A stretch of DNA of 64,000 nucleotides, from positions 10,830,289 to 10,894,288 of the forward strand of contig NC_091390.1 in assembly GCF_038502225.1 (NCBI RefSeq), in the 5' to 3' direction. Within the stretch, counting starts at the first letter, position 1. Every line of letters starts with the position of its first letter. A model generated the notes under the pieces. It saw nothing but the letters and a program-made list of their open reading frames with translations, did no database searches and was not told where the DNA came from. Positions 33,661-47,960 of this stretch are shown one piece after another. A program made the position numbers and the translations under genes. Source of the DNA: Cherax quadricarinatus (taxonomy: Eukaryota > Arthropoda > Malacostraca > Decapoda > Parastacidae).

Positions 33661-33976
33661 ATACCTGACTGTTGCATATGTGTCTTACCTAACAATCTGT
33701 CGGTATTTTATACCATTTTAATGTTCATTCTGTCAGACACTGCAACACAAGGGTATCTTGGTACAGACCACCAACTTCGACCTCTACTAGTGAGAACGGC
33801 TGGGTTTGAGAGGGACCTGCCCTCCCAAACCAACCTCCTTCTCACCTCCTGGCACTATATAAAGGCTCCATCCTGTCACTTCAACTTCATATTGTTTCAG
33901 ACAACGGAACAATGCTCTTCTCCAGACTGAGGGACTGACCACCTCAAAACTTTAAGGGTGATGGACTGATTACATC

Positions 33977-34790
33977 ATCCCTTCCAGCCCTTTTCTCCCC
34001 TCACCTCTGACCCCCTCTCCACCTAGCTGTTTATAATCCCCGCCCTATTTTCTGCCACGGCAGTGCTGTATAACCCTTGTTAGTTTAGTGCTTTTTTTGA
34101 TTACAGTAATAATCCCGGTAACCCTTAACTCCAGCACCTGTACCTAAGTTCATGCAAGAGACCAAGTACTGCTTCTCAACTTATTCAACAGTTGTAGAGG
34201 ATATGAGCGACATCCTGGTCCTCAAGATGACCTTAAACTCAGCTTACCACCTGTAGCATAAATCCCTGAAAAGAACCGAGAGCTATAGAGCAACACCATG
34301 GAAAAACACTGTATCTGCATTTCGACGCTCTCAGAAGACCCAAGAACTATACATGAATCCAGACAGCAACAAAGACGACCAAATAGACTATACATTATGT
34401 GTCGTATCCACAAAACCAAAATCTGACATATGGAAAGAAGTACTGATCACAGAAATGGAAAATACTGAGCTCGAGTTTAATGAATAATACAAGAGAGATA
34501 GGAGCTTAAAGCAGTTAGTGAAATTTAAAGAAATTCAAAATATTCCTTCTTGTGTGGCAATTCCAGCAAATGTTTCCACAGCAGTGATGTCACCCACCCA
34601 GACCATTTTTTTCCCTTCAGTAGGTTAGAATTAAAATATATTATTAAAAGCATGAGTATACTTAGTCTTCTGAAATATAATACACACATTAAGTTTTCCT
34701 ACAGAACTGAGGTAACCTGACGAAGAAGAAAATACCATCACTGTCACTCAGTGAATCTTTGTCTTTCCAGACATGCTCTAACAGTGAACC
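33977..34790. other. Unassigned region
   Basis: No gene found. GCTGTATAACCCTTGTTAGT (34067-34086) is a decayed copy of a SINE/LINE 3'-end motif also near 30215. The remaining sequence gives only short frames. Confidence 0.4.
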
Positions 34791-35759
34791 TCAAATGACC
34801 CTCCAGACTGTAATATTTCCAGCCCTCCTTCAGAGTGCAGGCACTGTACATCCCAGGTTCAACTCCAAGGTTCAACTCCGGCTGACCGCTTTCCTTGAAT
34901 CCCGGTATAAATGTTAACTTGCTCTAACAGTGCGTAAAGTCGTGAAAAACACTTGTCTCCTCTCACTCCTATCAGACACACACAAGCTTGTTGGATGTCC
35001 AAGTCCTTGGTGCTCAAAACCTCCTCTACCTCCTCCCTCCAACTTTTCCCAGGACGGCCACAGATTTATGCACCATACTTATCCTATTTTGATCTCTCTA
35101 AATGTCCACGCCACTTCAACAACCTCTCAGCCCTCTAAATAATACTTTTAGTAACCTCGTACCTCCTAATCTCCGAACTCCGAAATCTCAACATGATATT
35201 CACACCACACATCGCCCTCAGACACGACATTTCTGCTGCCTCCAGCCTCCTCGTTATAGCATTCCACACCAATGATTCACGTCCACCCATACAATAGTGT
35301 TGGCAAGAGTATTCTCTAGTACATTCCTTCTTTTGCCTAACTGATAACATTCTTAATCTCGTCAGATGGTTCGGTACACCACCCGCCTTTTTCCCTTCGT
35401 CAGTTCTGTTATTCACCTCCTCCAGCAAGTCCACTTCCAAACTCTTGAATATATTTCTTTACTCTCATCAACCTGATATCCAGGCTACCATTACCTATAT
35501 ATTTGGATACTCTCATCAACTTTCAAATTCGTTTATCAACCTTTGCAAATTTTCTTCAGAATCTTCCAAAAGAACTGCATCATCGGCAAAAACGCATCTG
35601 AGGCAATATTCAACCCCTATACCAGATTCATTGTCTTTCAACCCTTCACCTGTTCCGAACACTTTAGTGTTTAGTTCTTTTAAATCTCCATTTATAAATA
35701 TGCTAAACATCCATGGTGACATTACAGATCCCTGTATAAGACATACTTGTACTAGAAAA

Positions 35760-35828
35760 TTCTCTGTCTATCTCTATCTCTCTCTCTTTATCTATCTCTC
35801 TATCTCTATCTCTATCTCTCTCTCTATC

Positions 35829-35891
<63 letters not shown>

Positions 35892-35940
35892 ATCTCTATC
35901 TCTATCTCTCTATCTCTATCTCTCTCTATCTCTCTCTCAC
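35760..35940 (+). repeat. (TC)n/(TCTATC)n microsatellite
   Basis: Pure TC and TATC repeats, inside the RTE remnant and next to the ribozyme unit. Confidence 0.97.
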
Positions 35941-36275
35941 TAGTGAGAGGGGCTGGATTTGAGAGGGACCTGACCTCTCAGCATCTGCGTTCTTACTTCT
36001 TCTAGTGGCCTACGTCTCACCTCTTGGCGCTATAAAAAGCTCCATCCTGTCACTTCATCTCCATATTGTTTCATACTATGGAACAATGCTCTTCTCCAGA
36101 CTGAGGGACTGACCACCTCAAAACTTTAAGGGTGATGGACTGATTACATCGTCTTCAAGTATCTTCTGCTTCTATCAACTTTTCTGTACTTGACTGAAGA
36201 AGCCTACTGTGTAGGCGAAACGTTTCACAATAAAGATACCTAACTGTTGCATATGTGTCTTACCCAACAACTCTC
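35940..36275 (+). mobile_element. Ribozyme unit, family A, single copy
   Basis: Plus-strand unit: TATAAAAA at 36031-36038, CTGAGGGACTGACCACCTC near 36100, hammerhead 36179-36235, AATAAA 36229-36234, then TTGCATATGTGTCTTACCC. It lies within the RTE remnant, which continues on both sides. Confidence 0.8.
36179..36235 (+). ncRNA. Hammerhead ribozyme, family A, stem I variant
   Basis: CUUU/AAAG outer pair, stem I UGA/UCA (36191-36193 with 36225-36227), core CUGAAGA 36194-36200, extra A, 6-bp stem II, GAAAC-GUU. Stem I differs from UCGA/UCGA on both sides and still pairs over three positions. Confidence 0.78.
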
Positions 36276-36794
36276 TCTCTCTCCTACATACCCTAACCTG
36301 AGCTTCACTATCCACATAAAAGATCTTTACAGCTTTAAGTAACATACCACATATTGCATGCAACAACATCTGCCACATTATACCCCTTCCACTCTATTAT
36401 ATGCCCAGAAATGCAATGAAAAATTCTTTATTTACATACAAGAATTGTTCATTTTTGTGTTTCAATGTAAACACTTCGTCTACACCTTCCAAAAAATTCC
36501 TTGGTCCTCTGTAGTCCTTCTCTCTGTCTTACCCAAAATTCTTTCTCTAATAACTCTACCATACACTTTACCTGGTATACTCAGTAGATTTACTACTCTA
36601 TAATTCTTATACTCCCTTTTAACCTCTTTTTTTTCTTATTCAGGGGAACTGTGAAACTCTCTGTTAATCCCAGGTACCTGCCCCCCTTTACATATTTATT
36701 AAATGCATCAGTCACTCCAAAACTGTATTTTCCCTTCATCCTGTTTTTAACATTTCTATCTTAGTCCCATTCATCCCAGCTGTTTTAACCCTAA

Positions 36795-36945
36795 AAAAAC
36801 ATAAGAATGGAGGACAGTGTAGCAGGTCTACCTGCCCATTCTAGGTAATTTCATATCAGACCCAAAATCTCATTTTACCCACAGCCTCCCACACCTTACA
36901 CAGCTTCCCGCAGCCTCCCACAGCCTCCCACACACTGATTACCTG
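36795..36945 (-). repeat. CR1 3'-end fragment
   Basis: ACATAAGAATGGAGGACAGT and GTCTACCTGCCCATTCTAGG match the inverted CR1 3' UTR at 25485-25560, diverged. Confidence 0.6.
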
Positions 36946-37590
36946 GAGGTTACCTGGAGGTTATTCCGGGGATCAACGCCCCCGCGGCCCGGTCCACGAC
37001 CAGGCCTCCCGATGGATCAAGGCCTGATCAACTAGGCTGTTACTGCTGGCCGCACGCAGTCCGACGTACGAGCCACAGCCCGGCTGATCCGGCACCGACT
37101 TTAGGTATCTGTCCAGCTCTCTCTTGAAGGCAGCCAGGGGTTTATTGGCAATTCCCCTAATGCTTGATGGGAGGCTGTTGAACAGTTTTGGGCCCCGGAC
37201 ACTTATGGTGTTTTCTCTTAGTGTAGCAATGGCGCCCCTACTTTTTATTGGCGGCATTTTGCATCGCCTGCCCAGTCTTTTACTTTCGTAGGGAGTGATT
37301 TCTGTGTGCAGATTTGGGACCATTCCTTCCAAGATTTTCCAAGTGTAGATTATGATATATCTCTCCCTCCTGCGTTCCAACGAGTACAAGTCAAGTGTTT
37401 CCAAGCGTTCCCAGTAGTTAAGGTGCTTGACAGAACTTATACGTGCAGTAAAGGATCTCTGTACACTCTCTAGATCTGCGATTTCACCTGCTTTGTATGG
37501 AGATGTTAATGTACAGCAGTATTCCAGCCTAGAGAGAACAAGTGATTTGAGAAGGATCATCATGGGCTTGGCATCTCTCGTTTATGCCAA
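36943..37590 (-). pseudogene. LINE B ORF2 C-terminus and 3' tail
   Basis: The 196-aa minus frame (37563-36973) carries the LINE RT C-terminal region: LVLSRLEYCCTLTSPYKAGE, then LESVQRSFTARISSVKHLNYW and LYSLERRRERYIIIYTWKI, and later RGPKLFNSLPSSIRGI and FKRELDRYL. This matches CR1/L2-group proteins. The upstream catalytic part is missing. The 3' tail on the minus strand has GGGCCGCGGGGGCGTTGATC and CCTCCAGGTAACCTCCAG, which is shared with a SINE (see 53231 and 53858). Confidence 0.78.
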
Positions 37591-37599
37591 TGATCTGCC

Positions 37600-38480
37600 T
37601 CCTCCTCACACCTAAGCTCTCTCTGACGGTCTGGCCATCTCATATTACCACATTCACCCAAGTCATATAGAACCAGAATGTTTCACATACATCTCCCACT
37701 GCTGGACCTCCTACTTCTATAATCACACCACCAAGGACTGCCCCACCGAAGATAAGTTTGGTTCAAAATGTGGGAATGTTGGACACTAGTTCATATTCTG
37801 CACCATCACTACGGCTCCAAGATGTCTTAAGTTGCAGCTAAGAGCTGAAGAACACCACCCTCAATTCACCGACATACGCTACAATAACCAAACTACAAGC
37901 CGACAGCACCAAGAATCTACACGCCACTCTACAGACACCTTCGCCCAGCAAGTCCCTCTCTTTACTCCCCGACGGTGCTCCTCCCAAGGTGCTGTACTAC
38001 AAAAGCCTCGGTGCTGGAACAGTCAAGTATGCCTGTGAATCTCCTCTTCACTTCACACTCACTCAAGTTCTTGAGTTCATCAAGCCTCTACGTTTCACCT
38101 TTGGTAACAAAACTAAACTATACCACCTCTCCAGAAGCAGCTTCAAAAAGTTTTAAAATGGATCCATTGCAAACCTGCCTCTTCATTTATTTCTATAACT
38201 CCCACCTGTGTGCTGCCCTTTGATGTTCGTACAAGCTTGCCCTCTCCTGCGGCCTAGCCTGCTGCCAGCTGCTCAAGATTCAAGACTTCGACTACCACAA
38301 GTTCGATGCAACAGTCCCTGCTATTCTTGATTCTCAAATCTGCCCCACGAGCGCCTGGCTGCTCCGTTAAGCCATCGCTCTTTCTCTACGACTGTAGCCA
38401 CTTCTCTCCAACACCATTCTTCGTCTTTCTCGTCTTCCCCGATCACTCCATTGGGGTCTTACCTGAACTCTTGTCGTGTC
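37600..38480. other. Unassigned region
   Basis: About 880 bp with C-rich but unpatterned sequence. Frames (60-82 aa) have no motif. It leads into a ribozyme unit and may be the divergent upstream part of it. Confidence 0.4.
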
Positions 38481-38672
38481 TGTGTTCCAGATTCTTCACG
38501 ACTACGGTGCTCTTCACACCAACTCCAAGACTGAGGGACTAATTACCTCATCTTTTGTATATAGTTCTACTGTCTTCCAGTTATGTCCTTGTATTTGCAC
38601 TGATAAAGCCACTGGATGGCGAAACGTCTACAGTGAAGATACCCAGATATTCCACATGTGTTTAATTTTCAA
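38480..38672 (+). ncRNA. Hammerhead unit, family B2, core-mismatched
   Basis: CTGAGGGACTAATTACCTCA, then CUGAUAA (38600-38606), A, GCCA-CUGGA-UGGC, GAAAC-GUC-UAC and GTGAAGATACCC. C3 faces A8, so the core pair is broken; the related copy at 60898 has U3-A8. AATAAA is also mutated (AGTGAA). Confidence 0.62.
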
Positions 38673-38694
38673 CAAGGTTATTTTAGTTATCGCC

Positions 38695-38800
38695 TGTTAC
38701 GTTAGGCTGGATTAGGATTAAGTTAGGTTAGGTTAGTTTAGGGAAAATTTGGTTTGGTTAGAATAATTTCGGTTCCGTTAGGAAACGTTAGATTTCATAA
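38695..38800 (+). repeat. Degenerate TTAGG-like tract
   Basis: GTTAGGCTGGATTAGG and AAGTTAGGTTAGGTTAGTTT, decaying into GGTTTGGTTAG. This looks like an old TTAGG tail. Confidence 0.6.
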
Positions 38801-38844
38801 CTTTACGTTCAGTTTATGCCAATGAATACAATAATATAGAGAAT

Positions 38845-39375
38845 GGAGAAGCACCCAGAACCACCCAGAGCCACTCAGAACCACCCAGAGCCACCCAGAA
38901 CCACCCAGAGCCACTCAGAACCACCCAGAGCCACTCAGAACCACCCAGAACCACCCAGAACCAGTCAGAACCACCCAGAGCCACTCAGAACCACCCAGAA
39001 CCACCCAGAACCACTCAGAGCCACTCAGAACCACCCAGAGCCACCCAGAACCACCCAGAGCCACTCAGAACCACCCAGAGCCACTCAGAACCACCCAGAG
39101 CCACTCAGAACCACCCAGAGCCACTCAGAACCACCCAGAACCACCCAGAACCAGTCAGAACCACCCAGAGCCACTCAGAACCACCCAGAACCACCCAGAA
39201 CCACTCAGAGCAACTCAGAACCACTCAGGACCACTCAAGACCACTCAGAACCACTCAGAACTACTTAGAACCACCCAGAACCACCTAGAACCACCTAGAA
39301 CCACTCAGAACCACTCAAAACCACCCAGAACCACCCAGAACCACTCAGAACCGCCGAAAACCACCCAGAGAACTG
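38845..39375 (+). repeat. 10-bp minisatellite
   Basis: About 53 copies of CCACYCAGAR alternating in higher-order patterns. The 141-aa frame (TTQNHPEPPR repeats) is an artefact of the 30-nt reading period. Confidence 0.95.
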
Positions 39376-40435
<1,060 letters not shown>

Positions 40436-40442
40436 TATATGC

Positions 40443-40732
40443 CAGGAATTTGCAAGAACAGGCGAAATATTCACAAACACTGATCTCTGGCTGAAGGAGA
40501 CTCGAACCTACGAACCTTGGAACAAGGTACGCAGAGCTTTACCAACCTAGCATGCAGGGAATGAGATGAAAAGCTGTAAGCCTCCTGCTTGAAAGCTGGC
40601 TGCCTTGGATCAACGTCTAGCTCACGCTAGACGCCAAGGTATTGGACCAGTGTAGCTAGGTTGGTATAGCACTGCGTACCTTGTTCTAAGGTTCATAGTT
40701 TCAAGTCTCCTTCAGCCAGAGATCAGTGTTTG

Positions 40733-40735
<3 letters not shown>
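40443..40735. mobile_element. Foldback of tRNA-like SINE type 3
   Basis: A minus copy (40560-40443) and a plus copy (40620-40735) of the head with GCACTGCGTACC and TTCAGCCAGAGATCAGTG face each other. The ends run into (TA)n. A further copy is at 18940-19085. Confidence 0.72.

Positions 40736-40736
<1 letters not shown>

Positions 40737-40807
<71 letters not shown>
40737..40807. repeat. (TA)n microsatellite
   Basis: Pure TA between the SINE foldback and the ribozyme foldback. Confidence 0.98.
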
Positions 40808-40810
<3 letters not shown>

Positions 40811-40945
40811 AAACAACCACTCTGAAAGAATAGAAAAATTCCAAGCGCTTTCGTGACTACTCACATTATCAAGTTCCTTGATAATGTGAGTAGTCACGAA
40901 AGCGCTTGGAATTTCTCTATTCTTTCAGAGTGGTTGTTTTGCATA
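40808..40945. mobile_element. Palindromic hammerhead element, family E
   Basis: Inverted arms (40808-40869 and 40876-40943) meet at AAGTTCC. Arms read CAAAACAACCACTCTGAAAG and its complement at the ends. Both sides are bounded by TA tracts. The plus arm carries a complete hammerhead. Confidence 0.75.
40874..40911 (+). ncRNA. Hammerhead ribozyme, family E, U3-A8 type, fully paired
   Basis: Stem I UUCC (40874-40877) with GGAA (40908-40911); core UUGAUAA 40878-40884; unpaired U 40885; stem II GUGA/UCAC (86-89 with 94-97); GAAA 40898-40901; helix III AGCGCU palindrome (40901-40906); cleavage predicted after U40907. All positions of the hammerhead rule are met except the U3-A8 swap and the extra nucleotide before stem II. 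The sequence is otherwise unlike families A-C. Confidence 0.78.
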
Positions 40946-40979
40946 TTCTGAAATCACCTGTTTACTGTGATCTTATTGC

Positions 40980-44003
<3,024 letters not shown>

Positions 44004-44008
44004 TATAT

Positions 44009-44612
44009 TAACAAGTTGGCCGTCTCCCACCGAGGCAGGGTGACCCAAAAAGAAAGAAAATCCACAAAAAGAAAATACTTTCATCATCATTCAACACTTT
44101 CACCACACTCACACATTATCACTGTTTTTGCAGAGGTGCTCAGAACACAACAGTTTAGAAGCATATACATATAAAGATACACAACATATCCCTCCAAACT
44201 GCCAATATCCCAAACTCCTCCTTTAAAATGCAGACATTGTACTTCCCATTTCCAGGACTCAAGTCCGACTATATGAAAATAACCGGTTTCCCTGAATCCC
44301 TTCACTAAATATTACCCTGCTCACACTCCAACAGCTCGTCAGGTCCCAAATACCATTCGTCTCTATTCACTCCTATCTAACACGCTCATGCACGCTTTCT
44401 GGAAGTCCAAGCCCCTCGCCACAAAACCTCCTTTATACCCTGCCTTCCTTCCCCTACATATACGCTCTCCATGTCATTCTACTTTGATTCATTCTCTCTA
44501 AATGACCAAACCACCTCAACAACCCCTCTTCAGCCCTCTGACTAATACTTTTATTAACTCCACACCTTCTCTTAATTTCCACACTCCGAATTCTCTGCAT
44601 AACATTTACAGG
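44009..44612 (-). pseudogene. RTE 3' end, decayed
   Basis: The minus strand gives NVMQRIRSVEIKRRCGVNKS and [20 protein letters not shown] (44612-44454), then a 3' UTR matching 43728-43960 with extra sequence. It faces the plus-strand RTE across the A-rich/TA joint. Confidence 0.78.
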
Positions 44613-44674
44613 AAACACAAATATGAATACAATGGTACAATATATCAAAGATTATGAATTTCCTCCAGCTCCTC

Positions 44675-45085
44675 CTAAGCCGGACGCGAGCCAAGCATGC
44701 AGCAAGCATTTCCCCTCTGGATGGCTACGCTGAGGCGCTGGAACATGAAAGTGGCTGCCCTTGGGTCCCTGGTGGTGTCGATGAGTCTGGAACATAATTC
44801 TTTAAGGAAACGTGTGGCATATTTTCCCCATGATCCCAAGGTCTCTGATCCCACTGGGACAAATTGATACTGTTGGCTAATGTCCCTGTACTTGCTGATC
44901 TTGTACTCCTCCCTGTGGTCAGCAGCTCCTCTCTGTCTCCCCACACTGTGATGGATATAGGTGTCAGCCAGTGTGGACACACAGGTATAGTCCCATGCTA
45001 AGAGCCTGCCATTCTTGAGCGCTAAGAAGCAGGATTGCAAATCACCTGGATTCCCAAAATCTGCACAATCCAGGACAAACCAAAC
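44675..45085 (-). pseudogene. Retrotransposon protein C-terminal domain, unassigned family
   Basis: The minus frame reads LAWDYTCVSTLADTYIHHSV, then YQFVPVGSETLGSWG and DPRAATFMFQRLSVAIQRGN. I recall this block as a common C-terminal domain in invertebrate retrotransposon polyproteins but cannot assign the clade. Its start is replaced by a tRNA-like foldback at 45085, so the rest of the protein is absent. Confidence 0.5.
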
Positions 45086-45395
45086 CATAACCCCGGCCGG
45101 GATTGAACCCGCGGTCATAGAGTCTCAAAACTCCAGACCGTCGCGTTAGCCACTAGACCAGCTAGCCACAATAAGATTCATCCAACTAGGTATATTTCTA
45201 CTGTGGTCACAGAGGTGCCTGTGCTAACCTTCCTATGGTGTAGAAATATACCTAGTTGGATGAATCTTATTGTGGCTAGCTGGTCTAGTGGCTAACGCGA
45301 CGGGCTGGAGTTTTGAGACTCTATGACCGCGGGTTCAATCCCGGCCGGGGGGTATGGTTTATTTGCAATCGTGTCATTACGATTTCTTAAGTCAT
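45085..45395. mobile_element. tRNA-like foldback (type T)
   Basis: Minus head 45085-45165 (B box GGGTTCAATCCC on the minus strand) and plus head 45275-45350 (TAGTGGCTAACGCG, GGGTTCAATCCC), with inner arms CCTAGTTGGATGAATCTTAT. It ends with GTGTCATTACGATTTCTTAA, as at 32290-32315. Confidence 0.75.
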
Positions 45396-45397
45396 CC

Positions 45398-45640
45398 AGG
45401 ACAACATGGGTTCAGGGCAGGTCGCTCCTGCCTCTCACAACTACTGGATCGCTGTGATATGGCCTTGGATGCACTGGAAGAAAATCAGAATGTGGATGTA
45501 ATATATACAGACTTTGCAAAAGCATTTGACAAATGCGATCATGGCGTAATAGCCCATAAAATACGTGCTAAAGGAATAACTGGGAAAGTGGGGAGATGGA
45601 TCTTCAACTTCCCTAACCAATCGAACACTTGTTTAGACTG
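45398..45640 (+). pseudogene. LINE B RT fragment
   Basis: GQHGFRAGRSCLSQLLDRCD, then NVDVIYTDFAKAFDKCDHGV, IAHKIRAKGITGKVGRWIFNF. These are RT blocks up to motif A, with the catalytic Asp present. Both ends are truncated. Confidence 0.78.
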
Positions 45641-45740
45641 CACCAAAGTTCATGACTAACACAACACACACTTGTTTAGACTGCACCAAAGTTCATGGCT
45701 AACACACACACACTTGTTTAGACTGCACCAAAGTGTTAGG
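45625..45740 (+). repeat. Short tandem repeat of about 45 bp, three copies
   Basis: CACTTGTTTAGACTGCACCA followed by AAGTTCATGxCTAACACA, three times. Confidence 0.85.
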
Positions 45741-45889
45741 TCACTTACCTTTACAACCCCACCTTCCCCTCCACCCCCCCCCAATCCCTTCCCTATATTT
45801 CCATCCTTCCCCATTCATCTTCCTTCCCCATCTTACCGAAACTCTGGTCAGAACCTCGTACCTCGTAAGGGGAATTATGGAGTTTCCCC

Positions 45890-46035
45890 TCAGGCTTACT
45901 ATGCAGGCCAGCAGGAGTACCTACCGGAGGTCGTCCCGGGGGTCAAAGCCCCAGCGGCCCAGTCCTTGACCACGACTTTTGCTGGATCTGTGCCTGATCA
46001 ACCTTGCTGTTACTGCCGTCCACACGCAATCTACA
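45890..46035 (-). repeat. LINE B 3'-end fragment
   Basis: GTCGTCCCGGGGGTCAAAGC and CTGATCAACCTTGCTGTTAC match the inverted LINE B tail at 36960-37060, diverged. Confidence 0.68.
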
Positions 46036-46054
46036 GACAGTGTTAGATTAATAT

Positions 46055-47810
46055 CCTTATTACCCAGGTAATGAAGCTAGGTATTGAAGCCAGGTAATGA
46101 AGCCAGGTAATGAACCCAGGTAATGAACCCTGGTAATGAACCCAGGTAATGAACCCAGGTAAAGAACCCAGGTAATGAACCCAGGTAATGAACTCAGGTA
46201 ATGAATCCAGGTAATGAACCCAGGTAAGGAACCCAGATAATGAACCCAGGTAAAGAACCCAGGTAAGGAACCCAGGTAATGAACCCAGGTAAGGAACCCA
46301 GGTAATAAACCCAGGTAATGAACCCAGGTAATGAACCCAGGTAAGGAACCCAGATAATGAACCCAGGTAAAGAACCCAGGTAAGGAACCCAGATAATGAA
46401 CCCAGGTAAAGAACCCAGGTAAGGAACCCAGGTAATGAACCCAGGTAAGGAACCCAGGTAATAAACCCAGGTAATGAACCCAGGTAATGAACTCAGGTAA
46501 TAAACCCAGGTAATGAACCCAGGTAATGAACCCAGGTAAGGAACCCAGATAATTAACCCAGGTAATGAACCCAGGTAATGAACCCAGGTAATAAACCCAT
46601 GTAATGAACCCAGGTAATGAACCCAGGTAATGAACTCAGGTAATGAACCCAGGTAATGAACCCAGGTAATGAACCCAGGTAATGAACCCAGGTAATGAAC
46701 CCAGGTGATGAACCCAGGTTGTGAACCCAGGTAATGAACGCAGGAAATGAACCCAGGTAATGAACCCAGGTAATGAACTCAGGTAATGAACCCAGGTAAT
46801 GAACCCAGGAAATGAACCCAGGTAATGAACCCAGGTAATGAACCCAGGTAATGAACCCAGGTAACGAACCCAGGTAATGAACCAAGATAATGAACCAAGG
46901 TAATGAACCCAGGTAATGAACCCAGATAACGAACCCAGATAATGAACCCAGGTAATGAACCCAGGTAATGAACCCAGGTAATGAACCCAGGTAACGAACC
47001 CAGGCAATGAACCCAGGTAATGAACCCAGGTAATGAATCCAGGTAATGAACCCAGGTAATGATCCCAGGTAATGAACCCAGGTAATGAAACCAGGTAATG
47101 AACCCGGGTGATGAACCCAGGTAATGAACCCAGGTAATGAACCCAGATAATGAACCCAGGTAAGGAACCCAGGTAATGAACCCAGCTAATGAACCCAAGT
47201 AATGAACCCAGGTAATGAACCCAGGTAACGAACCCAGATAATGAACCCAGATAATGAACCCAGGTAAGGAACCCAGGTAATGAACCCAGGTAATGAACCC
47301 AGGTAATGAACCCAGGTAATGAACCCAGGTAATGAACCCAGGTAATGAACCCGGGTAATGAACCCAGGTAATGAACCCAGGTAATGAACCCAGATAATGA
47401 ACCCAGGTAAGGAACCCAGGTAATGAACCCAGGTAATGAACCCAGGTAATGAACCCGGGTAATGAACCCAGGTAATGAACCCAGGTAATGAACCCAGATA
47501 ATGAACCCAGGTAAGGAACCCAGGTAATGAACCCAGGTAATGAACCTAAGTAATGAACCCAGGTAATGAACCCAGTTAACGAACCCAGATAATGAACCCA
47601 GGTAATGAACCCAAGTAATGAACCCAGGTAATGAACCCAGATAATGAACCCAGATAATGAACCCAGGTAATGAACCCAGGTAATGAACCTAGGTAATGAA
47701 CCCAGGTAATTACCCAGGTAATGAACTCAGGTAATGAACCCAGGTAAGGAACCCAGATAATGAACCCAGGTAAGGTACCCAGGTAATGAACCCAGGTAAT
47801 GAACTCAGGC
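46055..47810 (+). repeat. 13-bp minisatellite
   Basis: About 133 copies of AATGAACCCAGGT with frequent AAGGAACCC variants forming higher-order blocks (for example 46200-46450). The minus frames reading GFITWVHYLGSLP are artefacts of the 39-nt period. Confidence 0.96.
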
Positions 47811-47960
47811 CTGGGTTAGCGTAGACGGTAGATGCCCTATAGTCTGGTGGTAAAACTTTAGCTTCACATGGCGAGGGTCCGAGTTCGATTCCAGGCGAGG
47901 GTAGAAACATTGGGCGTGTTTCTTTACACCTGTTGTCTATGTTCACCATCAGTAAAATGG

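Larger units (their letters stand above)
32474..33976. mobile_element. Tandem and inverted 400-bp ribozyme units (family A)
   Basis: Two head-to-tail units on the minus strand (32474-33264) meet one and three-quarter units on the plus strand (33266-33976). The repeat period is 401 bp (minus) and 400 bp (plus). Each full unit has, in its own sense: TATATAAAG, CTGAGGGACTGACCACCTC, a hammerhead, AATAAA or AATAAG, TTGCATATGTGTCTTACC, and the hairpin GGTATTTTATACC. The 69-aa frames at 32785-32994 and 33721-33930 have the same sequence, showing near-identity of units. The layout resembles the repeats of Penelope-like elements and retrozymes. No RT is encoded. Confidence 0.85.
34790..36790 (-). pseudogene. 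RTE-type LINE, decayed and interrupted
   Basis: Minus-strand pieces match the RTE protein at 41169-43727 in order: near 36350 MWQMLLHAICGMLLKAVKIF and [12 protein letters not shown]; 35722-35516 MSPWMFSIFING and CVFADDAVLLEDSEENLQRL (RT motif C); 35440-35135 [14 protein letters not shown]; then 3' UTR-like sequence to 34790. A microsatellite and a ribozyme unit (35760-36270) sit inside it. Stops and frame changes are frequent. Confidence 0.75.

Noticed and set aside
32785..33930. 69-aa ORF present with the same sequence in several 400-bp units
   Set aside because: Identity reflects recent duplication of the whole unit, including non-coding parts. The frame overlaps the TATA-like box and other families do not keep it.
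38843..39268. 141-aa proline/threonine/histidine-rich repeat protein
   Set aside because: A 10-bp array read in a 30-nt cycle; no start context or flanking exon signal.
46553..47198. Tryptophan-rich repeat ORFs on the minus strand
   Set aside because: Artefact of the 13-bp array.
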